A stretch of DNA of 64,000 nucleotides, taken from positions 1 through 64,000 of the forward strand of contig NZ_JACJSC010000026.1 in NCBI RefSeq assembly GCF_014697575.1. Reading direction: 5' to 3'. Origin of the DNA: Planktothrix sp. FACHB-1365 (GTDB taxonomy: Bacteria; Cyanobacteriota; Cyanobacteriia; Cyanobacteriales; Microcoleaceae). Shown in pieces: positions 37,023 to 46,951 of the stretch (positions within the stretch are counted from its first letter, which is position 1; every line of letters begins with the position of its first letter). The notes below the pieces were generated by a model. The model did no database searches. It was not told the DNA's origin and was given only the letters and a program-made list of their open reading frames with translations. The position numbers and the translations under genes were made by a program.

Positions 37023-37160
37023 TTAAATGCGCGTCGGCTTTGGGGAAGATTTCGGCTTTTGAATGGGAAGCTCAAGATCATTCATGATTTTTGCAACCAT
37101 CCGTTCATAGATGAACGCCCAAAACAGTAGATAAGCGGCTGAACAAGCAACACTAATCAT
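37023..37160 (-). CDS. Candidate 45-residue small membrane protein coupled to nifP
   Basis: The ATG at 37160 lies two bases beyond the nifP stop. The sequence AAGGAG, located nine bases upstream, is embedded in the last nifP codons (Leu-Arg-Ser). The product begins MISVACSAAYLLFWAFIYER, one hydrophobic helix, followed by a charged tail rich in Lys and Pro (IQKPKSSPKPTRI). The size, coupling and membrane helix suggest a real small protein between nifP and nifV. I know of no family, so the call stays moderate. Confidence 0.55.
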   Translation of the reverse strand: MISVACSAAYLLFWAFIYERMVAKIMNDLELPIQKPKSSPKPTRI

Positions 37161-37162
37161 GA

Positions 37163-37984
37163 TCAATAGCTCCTTAATCGTGGAACAGGCATCTTGCCTG
37201 TGGTAGCAAACTGCTGAACTTGCTGTTCTAATTTCTCAATCCGCACTATAAGGGAACGAATGACAGCCGCTTCTGGGTCTGGTAAGCGTCCATGTTCCAA
37301 AGGGCTGTCTTTACCGGGTTTAGAAACAATTCGTCCAGGGACACCCACAACAGTACAGTCCGCCGGAACGTCTTGTAACACAATGGAACCTGCCCCAATG
37401 CGAACGTGATCCCCAATGTGCAGATTGCCTAAAATCTTGGCCCCTGCACCAACCACAACTTGATTGCCTAAAGTGGGGTGGCGTTTACCCGTTTGTTTCC
37501 CTGTCCCGCCCAAGGTTACGCCTTGGTAAATCAGGACGTTCTCTCCAATGATTGCGGTTTCACCAATCACAACCCCCAAACCATGATCAATAAAAGCTCC
37601 TTTACCAATGACCGCACCGGGATGAATTTCAATTCCAGTTAAAAATCGAGCAATATGAGAAATAAACCGGGGGAGAAAAGGAACTTGGTATTGATGCAAA
37701 CGGTGGGCTAGGCGATACAAACACAGAGCGTGAAAACCCGGATAACAAAATAGGACTTCTAATCTGCTCTCGGCGGCGGGGTCACGTTCAAAAATAATTT
37801 GGAAATCAGCCCATAGGGTTGTTAACAGATTTTCAGAACCAGGTGTTTTTGCCATCAAGTTTGTTTCTGATTTTGGAACACGGGTTCCCTGGGTCTGCAA
37901 AGGAAGGAGTGGGAACGCTTTCTCAGGAGGTAAACGAGTTAAAAGTTGCAGCATTGGTGGAGGAGAGAGGGGAAGCAATACCAT
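37163..37984 (-). CDS. nifP: Serine O-acetyltransferase, nif-linked (NifP)
   Basis: This CysE-type enzyme acetylates serine for cysteine synthesis and supplies sulfur for iron-sulfur cluster assembly in the nif island. The left-handed beta-helix hexapeptide repeats ([37 protein letters not shown]) and the catalytic region [10 protein letters not shown] are clear. The ATG at 37984 has AGGA eight bases before it, giving a 43-residue non-conserved N-terminus; an ATG at 37855 would give the usual length. The C-terminus [11 protein letters not shown] is encoded by a hairpin repeat found also between nifD and nifK. Confidence 0.92.
   Translation of the reverse strand: MVLLPLSPPPMLQLLTRLPPEKAFPLLPLQTQGTRVPKSETNLMAKTPGSENLLTTLWADFQIIFERDPAAESRLEVLFCYPGFHALCLYRLAHRLHQYQVPFLPRFISHIARFLTGIEIHPGAVIGKGAFIDHGLGVVIGETAIIGENVLIYQGVTLGGTGKQTGKRHPTLGNQVVVGAGAKILGNLHIGDHVRIGAGSIVLQDVPADCTVVGVPGRIVSKPGKDSPLEHGRLPDPEAAVIRSLIVRIEKLEQQVQQFATTGKMPVPRLRSY
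37180..37203. repeat. Hairpin repeat inside the 3' end of nifP
   Basis: The sequence GTGGAACAGGCATCTTGCCTGT is shared with the nifD-nifK intergenic hairpin at 45228-45294. Read on the minus strand it encodes the NifP peptide TGKMPVPR. Confidence 0.8.
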
Positions 37985-38123
37985 GTGTTTTCCTGCTTAT
38001 AGCAGATGGTCTTTGCCATAATCAGCCCTAATCCCCAGGTTGAAATTACTATAATTTATTAAGTTTGTACTCAAGGGTTTTAAACCCAGTGAAATCAGGC
38101 TAAAAAAAATCTTTTGGGGATAG

Positions 38124-38185
38124 GGGGGCTAGTATTTTTCGGGTTAGGGGTGAGTATTTTTCTAGGGGGGCTTGAGTATTTTTTT
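38124..38185. promoter_or_regulatory. Array 1: three 22-bp-phased G-run + AGTATTTTT motifs facing nifP
   Basis: The core AGTATTTTT occurs at 38131, 38153 and 38175, exactly 22 bases apart, each preceded by a run of four to six G and a short spacer (TAG, TGAG, TTGAG). The last copy also forms GAGTA-N8-TACTC. The 22-base step is close to two DNA turns, so all copies face the same side of the helix. Confidence 0.7.
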
Positions 38186-38517
38186 GTACTCATTGAAAGC
38201 CTTTGTATAGTTAGGGTTCAGCTATTTTAGCTTGAGTAGTTTTACATTGATAAGCTCACACAATCAGAGCGATAAGAGATTAAGCAAATATAAAATTTTT
38301 GTTACGATAACTACCATTTGAAAAATCAAAGTGATAACTTAGATACAAAATTAATAGTCTTCAGAAATGTTGGGATAGTTATTCAACTATTTCAGCTGAA
38401 TTGAGTAGTTTTTGAGTACAAACTTCCGACTCAAAAAAGGGGGGTGTAAATGTCCTCAAAGCTACTCCTAGATTGGGTTTGGGTGTGAGTAGAGAGAATT
38501 CCAGTCCCTAATGCCGT

Positions 38518-38556
38518 AAATACTCATCCCCCCCCTCAAAAATACTCGTACCCCAT
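38518..38556. promoter_or_regulatory. Array 2: two 22-bp-phased inverted copies facing nifB
   Basis: TACTC at 38521 and 38543 are 22 bases apart, each preceded by A-rich sequence and followed by a run of C (AAATACTCATCCCC, AAAAATACTCGTACCCC). On the opposite strand this is the same G-run + GAGTATTTTT motif as array 1. Relative to nifB it has the orientation that array 1 has relative to nifP. Confidence 0.7.
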
Positions 38557-38790
38557 ACCCAAAATATTTTTTCGATCCTGATATAGAGGGGCTTTGAAGC
38601 CTTGAGTAGAATTCTAATTATTTCAATAAATCTGAACTGGGGGAACAACTCAAACCCCTAAAACGGTGGCTGCTATAAATCCAATAACGTCAGGCACTTA
38701 AGTCCACGACTCAGAAGGCAACCTTAGCTTCTTGACCGATAAGTGTTCTTACGTCGATTAATCAGTTCGTTATTAGACTTACGGATTTCG

Positions 38791-40266
38791 ATGTCACCTA
38801 CTACAGAACTTCTCTCGAAACTAGAAGCGAAAGCGCAACCCGATGCCCTTCCCACATCCCAAAAGTCCGGCTCCTGTGGTTGCAGTTCATCTTCTTCTGA
38901 AACGACCGTAGACGAAACCATACAACAGCGCATCGCCAAGCATCCCTGCTATAGCGAAGAAGCACACCATCATTACGCTAGAATGCACGTTGCTGTTGCT
39001 CCAGCTTGCAATATTCAATGTAATTACTGCAACCGCAAATATGACTGTGCGAATGAAAGTCGCCCCGGTGTTGTCAGTGAACTGCTGACCCCTGAAGAAG
39101 CCGCCCATAAGGTGCTGGTAATTGCGGGAAAAATTCCCCAAATGACGGTTTTAGGCATTGCTGGCCCTGGCGATCCCTTGGCAAACCCGAAGCATACCTT
39201 CCGCACGTTTGAACTGATTGCTGAAAAAGCCCCGGATATTAAGCTGTGTCTGTCAACCAATGGCTTAATGTTACCTGACTATATTGATCAAATTAAACAA
39301 CTGAATATTGATCATGTGACCTTAACCATTAATATGGTTGACCCAGAAATTGGGGTTAAAATTTATCCTTGGATTCGTTATAATCGCAAACGCTATACAG
39401 GCATTGAAGCCGCTAAGATTCTGCACGAACGGCAGATGGAAAGCTTAGAAGCCTTAAAAGCAGCAGATATTCTCTGTAAAGTTAATTCTGTCATGATTCC
39501 GGGGATTAATGATCAACATCTCCCCGAAGTTAACCGAGTGATTCGGGAAAAAGGAGCCTTTCTCCATAATATTATGCCCCTGATTTCCGCACCCGAACAT
39601 GGCACTTACTTTGGTTTAAATGGTCAACGAGGGCCAACCCCTAAAGAACTGAAGGCAGTTCAAGATCAATGTTCTGGCAATATGAAAATGATGCGCCATT
39701 GTCGCCAGTGCCGCGCCGATGCCGTCGGACTCTTAGGGGAAGACCGCAGCCAGGAATTTACCAAAGATAAATTCCTAGACATGGAACCCGAATATAACTT
39801 AGAAACACGGCAAGAAGTCCATGCAGCTATTGATCAAGTTCAAGCGGAACAAAGAACAGTCAAAACTGCAAAAGCTCAAAAGAAAGTTGCCAATTCTCCT
39901 AAAATTTTAGTTGCTATTGCCACAAAAGGCGGTGGGTTAGTGAATCAACACTTCGGTCATGCCAGAGAATTCATGATTTATGAAGTGGATGCCAACGAAG
40001 CTAAATTTGTCGGACACCGCAAAGTTGAACAATATTGTCATGGAGGCTATGGCGAGGAAGATTCTCTCGACAATATTTTAAAAATGTTAGAAGGTTGCAC
40101 GGCGGTTCTGGTTTCTAAGATTGGTCACTGTCCTCAAGAACAATTGAAACAAGCCGGAATTGAAGCGGTAGAAGTCTACGATGTGATTGAAAAAGCCGTC
40201 ACAGAATATTACCAAAAATGGTTTTCTCTGCAAGTTTGTAGCGATTCTATCTTAGCCAATCCGTAA
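38791..40266 (+). CDS. nifB: Nitrogenase cofactor biosynthesis protein NifB
   Basis: This 491-residue radical SAM enzyme builds NifB-co (an 8Fe-9S-carbide cluster), the precursor of FeMo-co. The SAM cluster motif CNIQCNYC lies near residues 76-83, following [10 protein letters not shown], and other conserved parts are [12 protein letters not shown] and [14 protein letters not shown]-terminal NifX/NafY-like domain (about 385-480, [20 protein letters not shown]) is fused, as in most bacterial NifB. I chose the ATG at 38791 ([12 protein letters not shown]); an upstream ATG at 38743 adds 16 non-conserved residues. It opens the rightward nif arm. Confidence 0.97.
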   Translation: MSPTTELLSKLEAKAQPDALPTSQKSGSCGCSSSSSETTVDETIQQRIAKHPCYSEEAHHHYARMHVAVAPACNIQCNYCNRKYDCANESRPGVVSELLTPEEAAHKVLVIAGKIPQMTVLGIAGPGDPLANPKHTFRTFELIAEKAPDIKLCLSTNGLMLPDYIDQIKQLNIDHVTLTINMVDPEIGVKIYPWIRYNRKRYTGIEAAKILHERQMESLEALKAADILCKVNSVMIPGINDQHLPEVNRVIREKGAFLHNIMPLISAPEHGTYFGLNGQRGPTPKELKAVQDQCSGNMKMMRHCRQCRADAVGLLGEDRSQEFTKDKFLDMEPEYNLETRQEVHAAIDQVQAEQRTVKTAKAQKKVANSPKILVAIATKGGGLVNQHFGHAREFMIYEVDANEAKFVGHRKVEQYCHGGYGEEDSLDNILKMLEGCTAVLVSKIGHCPQEQLKQAGIEAVEVYDVIEKAVTEYYQKWFSLQVCSDSILANP

Positions 40267-40307
40267 TTTCTTAACTTCCATCAGCCGCCCTTTATTGGAG
40301 TCGTCTC

Positions 40308-41513
40308 ATGTCTGTTATTTATCTTGATAACAATGCCACCACCCAGGTAGATCCCTTAGTTGCTGAGGCAATGCTACCTTTCCTGACACAATATTATGGC
40401 AACCCGTCTTCAATGCACACCTTCGGCGGACAAGTGGGTAAAGCCATTAAACAAGCCAGAGAACAAGTTGCTGCTTTATTAGGAGCAGAACCCACGGAAA
40501 TTATCTTTAATAGTTGTGGTACAGAAGGAAATAATACGGCAATTCGCACCGCCTTAGCCACAAATCCCAACAAAAAACATATTATTACGACTGAAGTTGA
40601 ACACGCGGCGATTTTAAGTCAGTGTAGACAATTAGAAAGTCAAGGTTATCAAGTTACCTATCTTTCGGTTAATCGTCAAGGACAATTAGACTTAGATGAA
40701 TTAGAGGCTAGTTTAACGGGTGGTACGGCAGTTGTTTCGATTATGTATGCAAATAACGAAACAGGCGTTGTTTTTCCGATTGAACAAATTGGGCAAATTG
40801 TTAAAGCTAAAGGGGCGATCTTTCATGTGGATGCGGTGCAAGCCGTTGGTAAAATTCCCCTAGATCTAAAAAATAGCACCATCGATTTACTCACCTTATC
40901 GGGTCATAAACTACACGCACCGAAAGGAATTGGGGTTTTGTATGTACGAAAAGGGGTACGTTTCCGGCCGTTATTGTTAGGGGGACACCAAGAACGGGGA
41001 CGACGGGGAGGTACGGAAAATGTACCCGGAATTATTGCCCTCGGTAAAGCCAGCGAATTAGCTTTAGTTCATTTGGCAGATGTGAAGAAAGAACAGCAAT
41101 TGCGCGATCGCTTAGAACAAGGTTTACTCGCAAAAATTCCCAATTGTGAAGTCAATGGTCATCCCATTCAACGCTTACCTAATACCAGTAATATCGGGTT
41201 TAAATATATTGAAGGGGAAGCTATTTTACTCTCCCTCAATCAATACGGAATCTGCGCTTCTTCGGGTTCTGCTTGCACCTCTGGTTCCTTAGAACCCTCC
41301 CATGTTTTAAGAGCATTAGGTTTACCCTATTCTGTCTTACATGGTTCGATTCGCTTCTCTCTGTCTCGATATACAACAGATGCAGAAATTGACACCGTAT
41401 TAAAGGTAATGCCGGAAATTGTAGAACGGTTAAGGGCATTATCTCCCTTCAAGAGTGACGAAGAAGCCTGGCTAAAAGAACAAGAAAAAGCAATTGCCAC
41501 TGCCCAAAGTTAA
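40308..41513 (+). CDS. nifS: Cysteine desulfurase NifS
   Basis: This 401-residue PLP enzyme removes sulfur from cysteine and passes it to NifU for nitrogenase clusters. The PLP lysine is in TLSGHKLHAPKGIGVLYVR (near residue 203). The catalytic cysteine loop is ASSGSACTSGSLEPSHVL near 325. Start and length are typical of NifS. Only 41 bases separate it from nifB, so the fdxN gene that usually lies between nifB and nifS in cyanobacteria is absent. Confidence 0.96.
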   Translation: MSVIYLDNNATTQVDPLVAEAMLPFLTQYYGNPSSMHTFGGQVGKAIKQAREQVAALLGAEPTEIIFNSCGTEGNNTAIRTALATNPNKKHIITTEVEHAAILSQCRQLESQGYQVTYLSVNRQGQLDLDELEASLTGGTAVVSIMYANNETGVVFPIEQIGQIVKAKGAIFHVDAVQAVGKIPLDLKNSTIDLLTLSGHKLHAPKGIGVLYVRKGVRFRPLLLGGHQERGRRGGTENVPGIIALGKASELALVHLADVKKEQQLRDRLEQGLLAKIPNCEVNGHPIQRLPNTSNIGFKYIEGEAILLSLNQYGICASSGSACTSGSLEPSHVLRALGLPYSVLHGSIRFSLSRYTTDAEIDTVLKVMPEIVERLRALSPFKSDEEAWLKEQEKAIATAQS

Positions 41514-41520
41514 AGATAGG

Positions 41521-41576
41521 CAACTGTCAACTGTCAACTGTCAACTGTCAACTGATAACTGATAACTGATAACTGA
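41521..41576. repeat. Heptamer repeat (CAACTGT)n then (GATAACT)n before nifU
   Basis: Four CAACTGT units are followed by four GATAACT-type units. They fill the whole nifS-nifU gap and leave no Shine-Dalgarno sequence in front of nifU. Confidence 0.9.
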
Positions 41577-41582
41577 ATTCTT

Positions 41583-42464
41583 ATGTGGGACTATACAGAA
41601 AAAGTCATGGATCTCTTCTATAATCCCCAACATCAGGGAACCATAGAAGATTGCAACGAACCTGGATTAAAAATTGTCACTGGAGAAGTTGGAAGTATTG
41701 CTTGCGGAGATGCCCTCAGACTTCATCTCAAAATTGATGAACAGACCGATAAAATTTTAGACGCTCGCTTTCAAACCTTTGGTTGTGCTAGTGCGATCGC
41801 TTCTTCTTCCGCCTTAACTGAAATTATTATTGGTATGACCGTTGATCAAGCGTTAAACCTCACAAACCGTGAAATTGCTGAATATCTCGGAGGTTTACCC
41901 GAAGAAAAAATGCACTGTTCTGTTATGGGACAAGAAGCCTTAGAAGCGGCGATTTTCTCCTACAAAGGCATCCCTCTAGCTAATCATGAAGAAGATGAAA
42001 GTGCTATGGTGTGCCGCTGTTTCGGAATCAGCGAAACCCGGATTAAAAAAGTGATTCATGAAAACAAACTCACCGACGCCGAACAAGTAACGAATTACAT
42101 TAAAGCGGGGGGCGGGTGTACCTCTTGTCTAGCCGACATTGATGATTTAATTGCTGCGGTTTGGCAAAACCCTGATTTTGAAGCTCCAGTTACCCCAGAA
42201 ATCAGCCCTCAACCCCTGCTGACGAATTTACAAAAAATCACCTTAATTCAACAGGTGATAGATAGCGAAATTAAACCTTTCCTCGCCTTAGATGGCGGTG
42301 ATGTCGCCCTATACGACGTTGAGGGAGACAAAGTAAAAGTCATTCTGCAAGGGGCCTGTGGTTCCTGTTCCAGCAGTTTAGTCACTCTGAAAGTTGCCAT
42401 TGAAGGCAAGTTAAGAGAGCGTGTGCTACCGACTTTAGTGGTCGAAGCTGTTAACCCTTATTAA
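41583..42464 (+). CDS. nifU: Iron-sulfur cluster scaffold NifU
   Basis: This 293-residue scaffold has three parts: an IscU-like N-terminal domain (FGCASAIASSSALTE, Cys ligands), a central 2Fe-2S domain with CRCFGISE and GGGCTSC, and a C-terminal Nfu domain with the CGSC motif (QGACGSCSSSLVTLK). It assembles clusters from NifS sulfur and delivers them to NifH and NifB. Gene order nifS-nifU-nifH is canonical. Its leader is entirely made of heptamer repeat. Confidence 0.96.
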   Translation: MWDYTEKVMDLFYNPQHQGTIEDCNEPGLKIVTGEVGSIACGDALRLHLKIDEQTDKILDARFQTFGCASAIASSSALTEIIIGMTVDQALNLTNREIAEYLGGLPEEKMHCSVMGQEALEAAIFSYKGIPLANHEEDESAMVCRCFGISETRIKKVIHENKLTDAEQVTNYIKAGGGCTSCLADIDDLIAAVWQNPDFEAPVTPEISPQPLLTNLQKITLIQQVIDSEIKPFLALDGGDVALYDVEGDKVKVILQGACGSCSSSLVTLKVAIEGKLRERVLPTLVVEAVNPY

Positions 42465-43515
<1,051 letters not shown>

Positions 43516-43523
43516 CAGCAAGC

Positions 43524-43600
43524 AACAGGAAACAGGAAACAGGAAACTTTGGATTAGCCGTTTCTATCTCCCTCCTATCTCCTCCTGTTTCCTACCTCCT
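43524..43600 (+). repeat. AACAGGA heptamer array and complementary arm after nifH
   Basis: Three AACAGGA units (43524-43547) are followed about 35 bases later by CCTCCTGTTTCCTACCTCC, able to pair with them. Stem-loops 3' of nifH are known to protect its mRNA in several diazotrophs. That function here is inference. Confidence 0.6.
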
Positions 43601-43689
43601 AGTTTCGACAGGTATTACAAAAGTGAGCTTGTCGAACTGCTCAACTACCGCACAGCAATTTATTCTCTACTCCCTAATACTGAAATCCT

Positions 43690-45225
43690 ATGACACCTCC
43701 AGAAACCATTACCTATCCAGAAACCGCCACTGAAGTCACAACTGAGGCAACGGTTGATGTAGAGACGGGCCATGGCACGTCTGTACCAGTTGATACAAAA
43801 GCACTGATTCAAGAAGTCCTAGATTCCTATCCCGAAAAAAGCCGTAAAAAACGGGAAAAACACCTCAATGTCTATGAAGAAGGTAAATCGGATTGTGGTG
43901 TGAAGTCCAATATTAAATCTCTTCCCGGTGTGATGACCACTAGAGGCTGCGCCTACGCCGGATCGAAAGGGGTGGTCTGGGGGCCGATCAAAGACATGAT
44001 TCATATTAGTCATGGCCCCGTTGGTTGCGGTTATTACTCTTGGTCAGGTCGTCGCAACTACTACATCGGGACAACGGGTATCGACACCTTTGGCACGATG
44101 CAATTCACCTCAGATTTCCAAGAACGGGATATCGTTTTTGGGGGTGATAAAAAACTTTCTAAGCTGATTGATGAACTTGAAGAACTGTTTCCCTTAAATC
44201 GGGGGATTAGTATTCAATCTGAATGCCCCATCGGGTTAATTGGGGATGATATTGAGGCCGTCGCCCGGAAGAAATCGAAAGATACTGGTAAAACCGTTGT
44301 TCCGGTACGGTGTGAAGGATTCCGGGGTGTATCTCAATCCCTCGGACACCACATCGCCAACGACACCATCCGTGACTGGGTATTCCCGAAAGCCGATAAA
44401 GCCCAAAAAGACGGCACACTCGCCTTTGAACCTGGCCCTTATGATGTGGCAATTATTGGGGACTATAACATCGGGGGTGATGCTTGGTCGAGCCGGATTT
44501 TATTAGAAGAAATTGGCTTGCGGGTTGTAGCTCAGTGGTCTGGAGATGGCACACTGCAAGAAATGATGCTCACCCCTCAAGTGAAGCTGAATCTGATTCA
44601 CTGCTATCGGTCAATGAACTATATCAGCCGTCACATGGAGGAAGCTTACGGAATCCCCTGGTTAGAATATAACTTCTTTGGCCCTACGGAAATTGCTGCC
44701 TCCTTACGAGCCATTGCCGCTAAATTTGACGAAACTATCCAAGCGAAAGCGGAAGAAGTCATTGCCCGTTATCAAGCCCAAGCGGATGCCATTATTGAGA
44801 AATTCGGCCCCCGTCTGCAAGGGAAGAAAGTGGCTCTGATGGTCGGAGGCTTGCGTCCTCGCCACGTTGTTCCTGCCTTCAAAGATCTGGGGATGGAAAT
44901 CATCTCTACGGGTTATGAGTTTGGTCATAATGACGACTACAAACGCACCACCCACTATGTCGAAGGTGGCACACTGATCTATGACGACGTAACGGGTTAT
45001 GAATTTGAGGAATTTGTCAAAGCCTTAAAACCTGACCTCGTAGCCTCTGGAATTAAAGAAAAATATGTCTTCCAGAAAATGGCACTGCCTTTCCGTCAAA
45101 TGCACTCCTGGGATTACTCTGGCCCCTATCACGGTTATGATGGTTTCGCCATCTTCGCCCGTGACATGGACTTAGCCCTGAATAGCCCCACCTGGGATTT
45201 AGTCAAAGCGCCTTGGAAGAAATAA
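43690..45225 (+). CDS. nifD: Nitrogenase MoFe protein alpha chain NifD
   Basis: This 511-residue subunit carries the FeMo-co site and half of the P-cluster. P-cluster ligands appear in [30 protein letters not shown] and [11 protein letters not shown]. The cofactor ligands are the cysteine in [10 protein letters not shown] and the histidine in [17 protein letters not shown]. The gene is not split by an excision element. The N-terminus (MTPPE then about 35 low-complexity residues before [14 protein letters not shown]) is longer than usual. Within it lies a near-perfect 28-base palindrome of a dispersed repeat family, so repeat DNA probably entered the gene. Confidence 0.98.
   Translation: MTPPETITYPETATEVTTEATVDVETGHGTSVPVDTKALIQEVLDSYPEKSRKKREKHLNVYEEGKSDCGVKSNIKSLPGVMTTRGCAYAGSKGVVWGPIKDMIHISHGPVGCGYYSWSGRRNYYIGTTGIDTFGTMQFTSDFQERDIVFGGDKKLSKLIDELEELFPLNRGISIQSECPIGLIGDDIEAVARKKSKDTGKTVVPVRCEGFRGVSQSLGHHIANDTIRDWVFPKADKAQKDGTLAFEPGPYDVAIIGDYNIGGDAWSSRILLEEIGLRVVAQWSGDGTLQEMMLTPQVKLNLIHCYRSMNYISRHMEEAYGIPWLEYNFFGPTEIAASLRAIAAKFDETIQAKAEEVIARYQAQADAIIEKFGPRLQGKKVALMVGGLRPRHVVPAFKDLGMEIISTGYEFGHNDDYKRTTHYVEGGTLIYDDVTGYEFEEFVKALKPDLVASGIKEKYVFQKMALPFRQMHSWDYSGPYHGYDGFAIFARDMDLALNSPTWDLVKAPWKK
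43759..43786. repeat. 28-bp near-palindrome of the GTAGAGACG family inside nifD
   Basis: The arms GTAGAGACGGGCCA and TGGCACGTCTGTAC match with two mismatched pairs. The sequence shares its GTAGAGACG/CGTCT ends and CCATGG core with 8387-8418 and 48720-48747. Here it encodes VETGHGTSV of NifD. Confidence 0.8.
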
Positions 45226-45227
45226 AA

Positions 45228-45294
45228 GTGGAACAGGCATCTTGCCTGTCACTAGATAAGTTAATAGAAATAACAGGCGAGACGCCTGTTCCAC
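45228..45294 (+). repeat. Hairpin repeat between nifD and nifK
   Basis: The arms GTGGAACAGGC...GCCTGTTCCAC enclose two inner inverted words (GCATCTTGCC and GCGAGACGC). The element starts three bases after the nifD stop and fills most of the 93-base gap. The same arm forms the 3' end of nifP. Confidence 0.85.
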
Positions 45295-45318
45295 CTCAAC
45301 AATTAGTGGAGAAAGACA

Positions 45319-46854
45319 ATGGCTCAGAATGTAGAGAATATTAAAGATCACGCAACACTGTTCCAAGAACAAGAATATCAGGAACTTTTCACCAATAAGA
45401 AAGAATTTGAAGGCGGACACGACCCGGATGAAGTCGCCCGGATTGCTGAGTGGACGAAATCTTGGGAATATCGGGATAAAAACTTTGCCCGTGAAGCCTT
45501 AACTGTTAACCCCGCGAAAGCTTGCCAACCGTTAGGTGCGATTTTAGCCGCCGTAGGTTTTGAGTCTACCCTGCCCTTTGTTCATGGTTCTCAAGGGTGT
45601 GTGGCTTACTTCCGCAGCCACTTCACTCGCCACTTTAAAGAACCCTTCTCGGCGGTTTCCTCTTCCATGACTGAAGATGCTGCGGTGTTTGGTGGACTCA
45701 ACAACATGATTGATGGGTTGGCGAACGCCTACGCCCTGTATAAACCGAAAATGATTGCCCTCTGTACCACTTGTATGGCTGAGGTCATTGGGGATGACTT
45801 AGGGGCGTTTATTTCCAACTCCAAGGAAGCGGGTTCTGTTCCTAAAGACTTCCCGGTTCCTTATGCCCATACTCCTAGCTTTGTCGGTTCCCATATCACG
45901 GGTTACGACAACATGATGAAAGGGATTCTGACTAACTTAACCGCAGGTCAGAAGAAAGAAACCACCAATGGCAAAGTTAACTTAATCCCTGGTTTTGAAA
46001 CCTATATTGGCAACCTGCGGGAAGTTAAACGGATGGCGTCTTTAATGGGGGCAAACTATACCCTGTTGGGAGATAACTCCGATTATCTCGACTCACCCAA
46101 TGATGGGGAATATCGGATGTATCAAGGGGGAACTAAATTAGACGATGCGGCTGATGCTATTAATGCAGAAGCAACGATCGCCTTACAAGCTTATTCCACC
46201 TCAAAAACACGGGATTATATTACTAAAGAATGGGGACAAAAAACCTCTGTTTCCCGTCCTGTTGGAATTCGGGGAACTGATGAATTCTTGATGGCTTTAT
46301 CTGAACTGACGGGTAATCCTATCCCCCAAGAATTGGAACTTGAACGGGGACGGGCAGTAGACGCGATTACTGATTCTCAATCTTGGATTCATGGTAAACG
46401 CATTGCCCTATATGGTGATCCCGATTTAGTTTATGGTTTAGTGAGTTTCTTGTTAGAGTTAGGGGCTGAACCAGTACATATTGTGGTTAGCAACAGCAAC
46501 CCAGAATTTGAAGCTGAGTTAAAAGCGTTGTTAGATTCTAGTCCCTACGGTAAAGAAGCGACGATCTGGGGAGGTAAAGATTTATGGCATATGCGATCGC
46601 TCCTCTTCACCGAACCTGTTGATTTGCTGATTGGCAACTCCTACGGGAAATATCTATGGCGTGATACTAAAACCCCCTTCGTCCGCATTGGTTATCCGAT
46701 CTTTGATCGCCATCACCTCCATCGGTATGCTACTTTTGGCTACCAAGGTACGATCAACCTCTTAAATTGGATTGTCAATACCCTCCTTGACGAACTCGAT
46801 CGCAACACGATTATCCCTTCCAAAACTGATATCTCTTACGACTTGATTCGTTAA
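45319..46854 (+). CDS. nifK: Nitrogenase MoFe protein beta chain NifK
   Basis: This 511-residue subunit contributes the other P-cluster ligands: Cys in [22 protein letters not shown] and [11 protein letters not shown]. The serine of [13 protein letters not shown] is also present. Length and the terminal YDLIR match NifK. It is expressed with nifH and nifD. The following gap has a strong hairpin at 46865-46918. Confidence 0.98.
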   Translation: MAQNVENIKDHATLFQEQEYQELFTNKKEFEGGHDPDEVARIAEWTKSWEYRDKNFAREALTVNPAKACQPLGAILAAVGFESTLPFVHGSQGCVAYFRSHFTRHFKEPFSAVSSSMTEDAAVFGGLNNMIDGLANAYALYKPKMIALCTTCMAEVIGDDLGAFISNSKEAGSVPKDFPVPYAHTPSFVGSHITGYDNMMKGILTNLTAGQKKETTNGKVNLIPGFETYIGNLREVKRMASLMGANYTLLGDNSDYLDSPNDGEYRMYQGGTKLDDAADAINAEATIALQAYSTSKTRDYITKEWGQKTSVSRPVGIRGTDEFLMALSELTGNPIPQELELERGRAVDAITDSQSWIHGKRIALYGDPDLVYGLVSFLLELGAEPVHIVVSNSNPEFEAELKALLDSSPYGKEATIWGGKDLWHMRSLLFTEPVDLLIGNSYGKYLWRDTKTPFVRIGYPIFDRHHLHRYATFGYQGTINLLNWIVNTLLDELDRNTIIPSKTDISYDLIR

Positions 46855-46864
46855 GGGTTAACCC

Positions 46865-46918
46865 TTGACGGGTGGGGGAACCTTTGATGGGTGGGGAAAC
46901 CCCACCCCTACCCGTCAA
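46865..46918 (+). repeat. Nested hairpin after nifK
   Basis: The outer stem TTGACGGGT/ACCCGTCAA encloses an eight-base-pair GC stem GGGTGGGG/CCCCACCC with an AAA loop (46889-46907). No T run follows, so it could cause attenuation or protect the 3' end of the nifHDK mRNA rather than terminate fully. Confidence 0.65.
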
Positions 46919-46951
46919 CTGTCAACAGACAACAGACAACGGTTCGGTGCT

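Larger units (their letters stand above)
37985..38790. promoter_or_regulatory. Divergent control region between nifP and nifB
   Basis: This 806-base region separates the two arms of the nif island and must hold both promoters. It has at least a dozen GAGTA/TACTC words, where about one would be expected by chance. These include the two phased arrays annotated separately, a pair of GAGTA words 11 bases apart at 38403 and 38414, and an inverted pair GAGTA/TACTC at 38174-38191. Near the middle, GTTACGATAACTAC (38301-38314) fits the relaxed NtcA pattern GTN10AC. It is followed after 20 bases by TAACTT, but this is weak. CnfR is known to act at the nifB promoter of other cyanobacteria. Confidence 0.75.

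Noticed and set aside
38301-38314. GTTACGATAACTAC as an NtcA site in the nifP/nifB region
   Set aside because: It matches only the relaxed GTN10AC pattern, and a TAN3T box at 20 bases is easy to find in AT-rich DNA, so I kept it only as a note.
45199-45420. Minus-strand ORF across the nifD-nifK gap ending in a GKMPVP-containing segment
   Set aside because: It is the translation of the hairpin repeat at 45228-45294 plus antisense of nifD and nifK, with no evidence of its own expression.
46865-46951. Upstream extension of the Mo-nitrogenase C-terminal-domain protein
   Set aside because: The 29 codons come from the GGGTGGGG hairpin repeat after nifK. The ATG at 46952 fits the family length.
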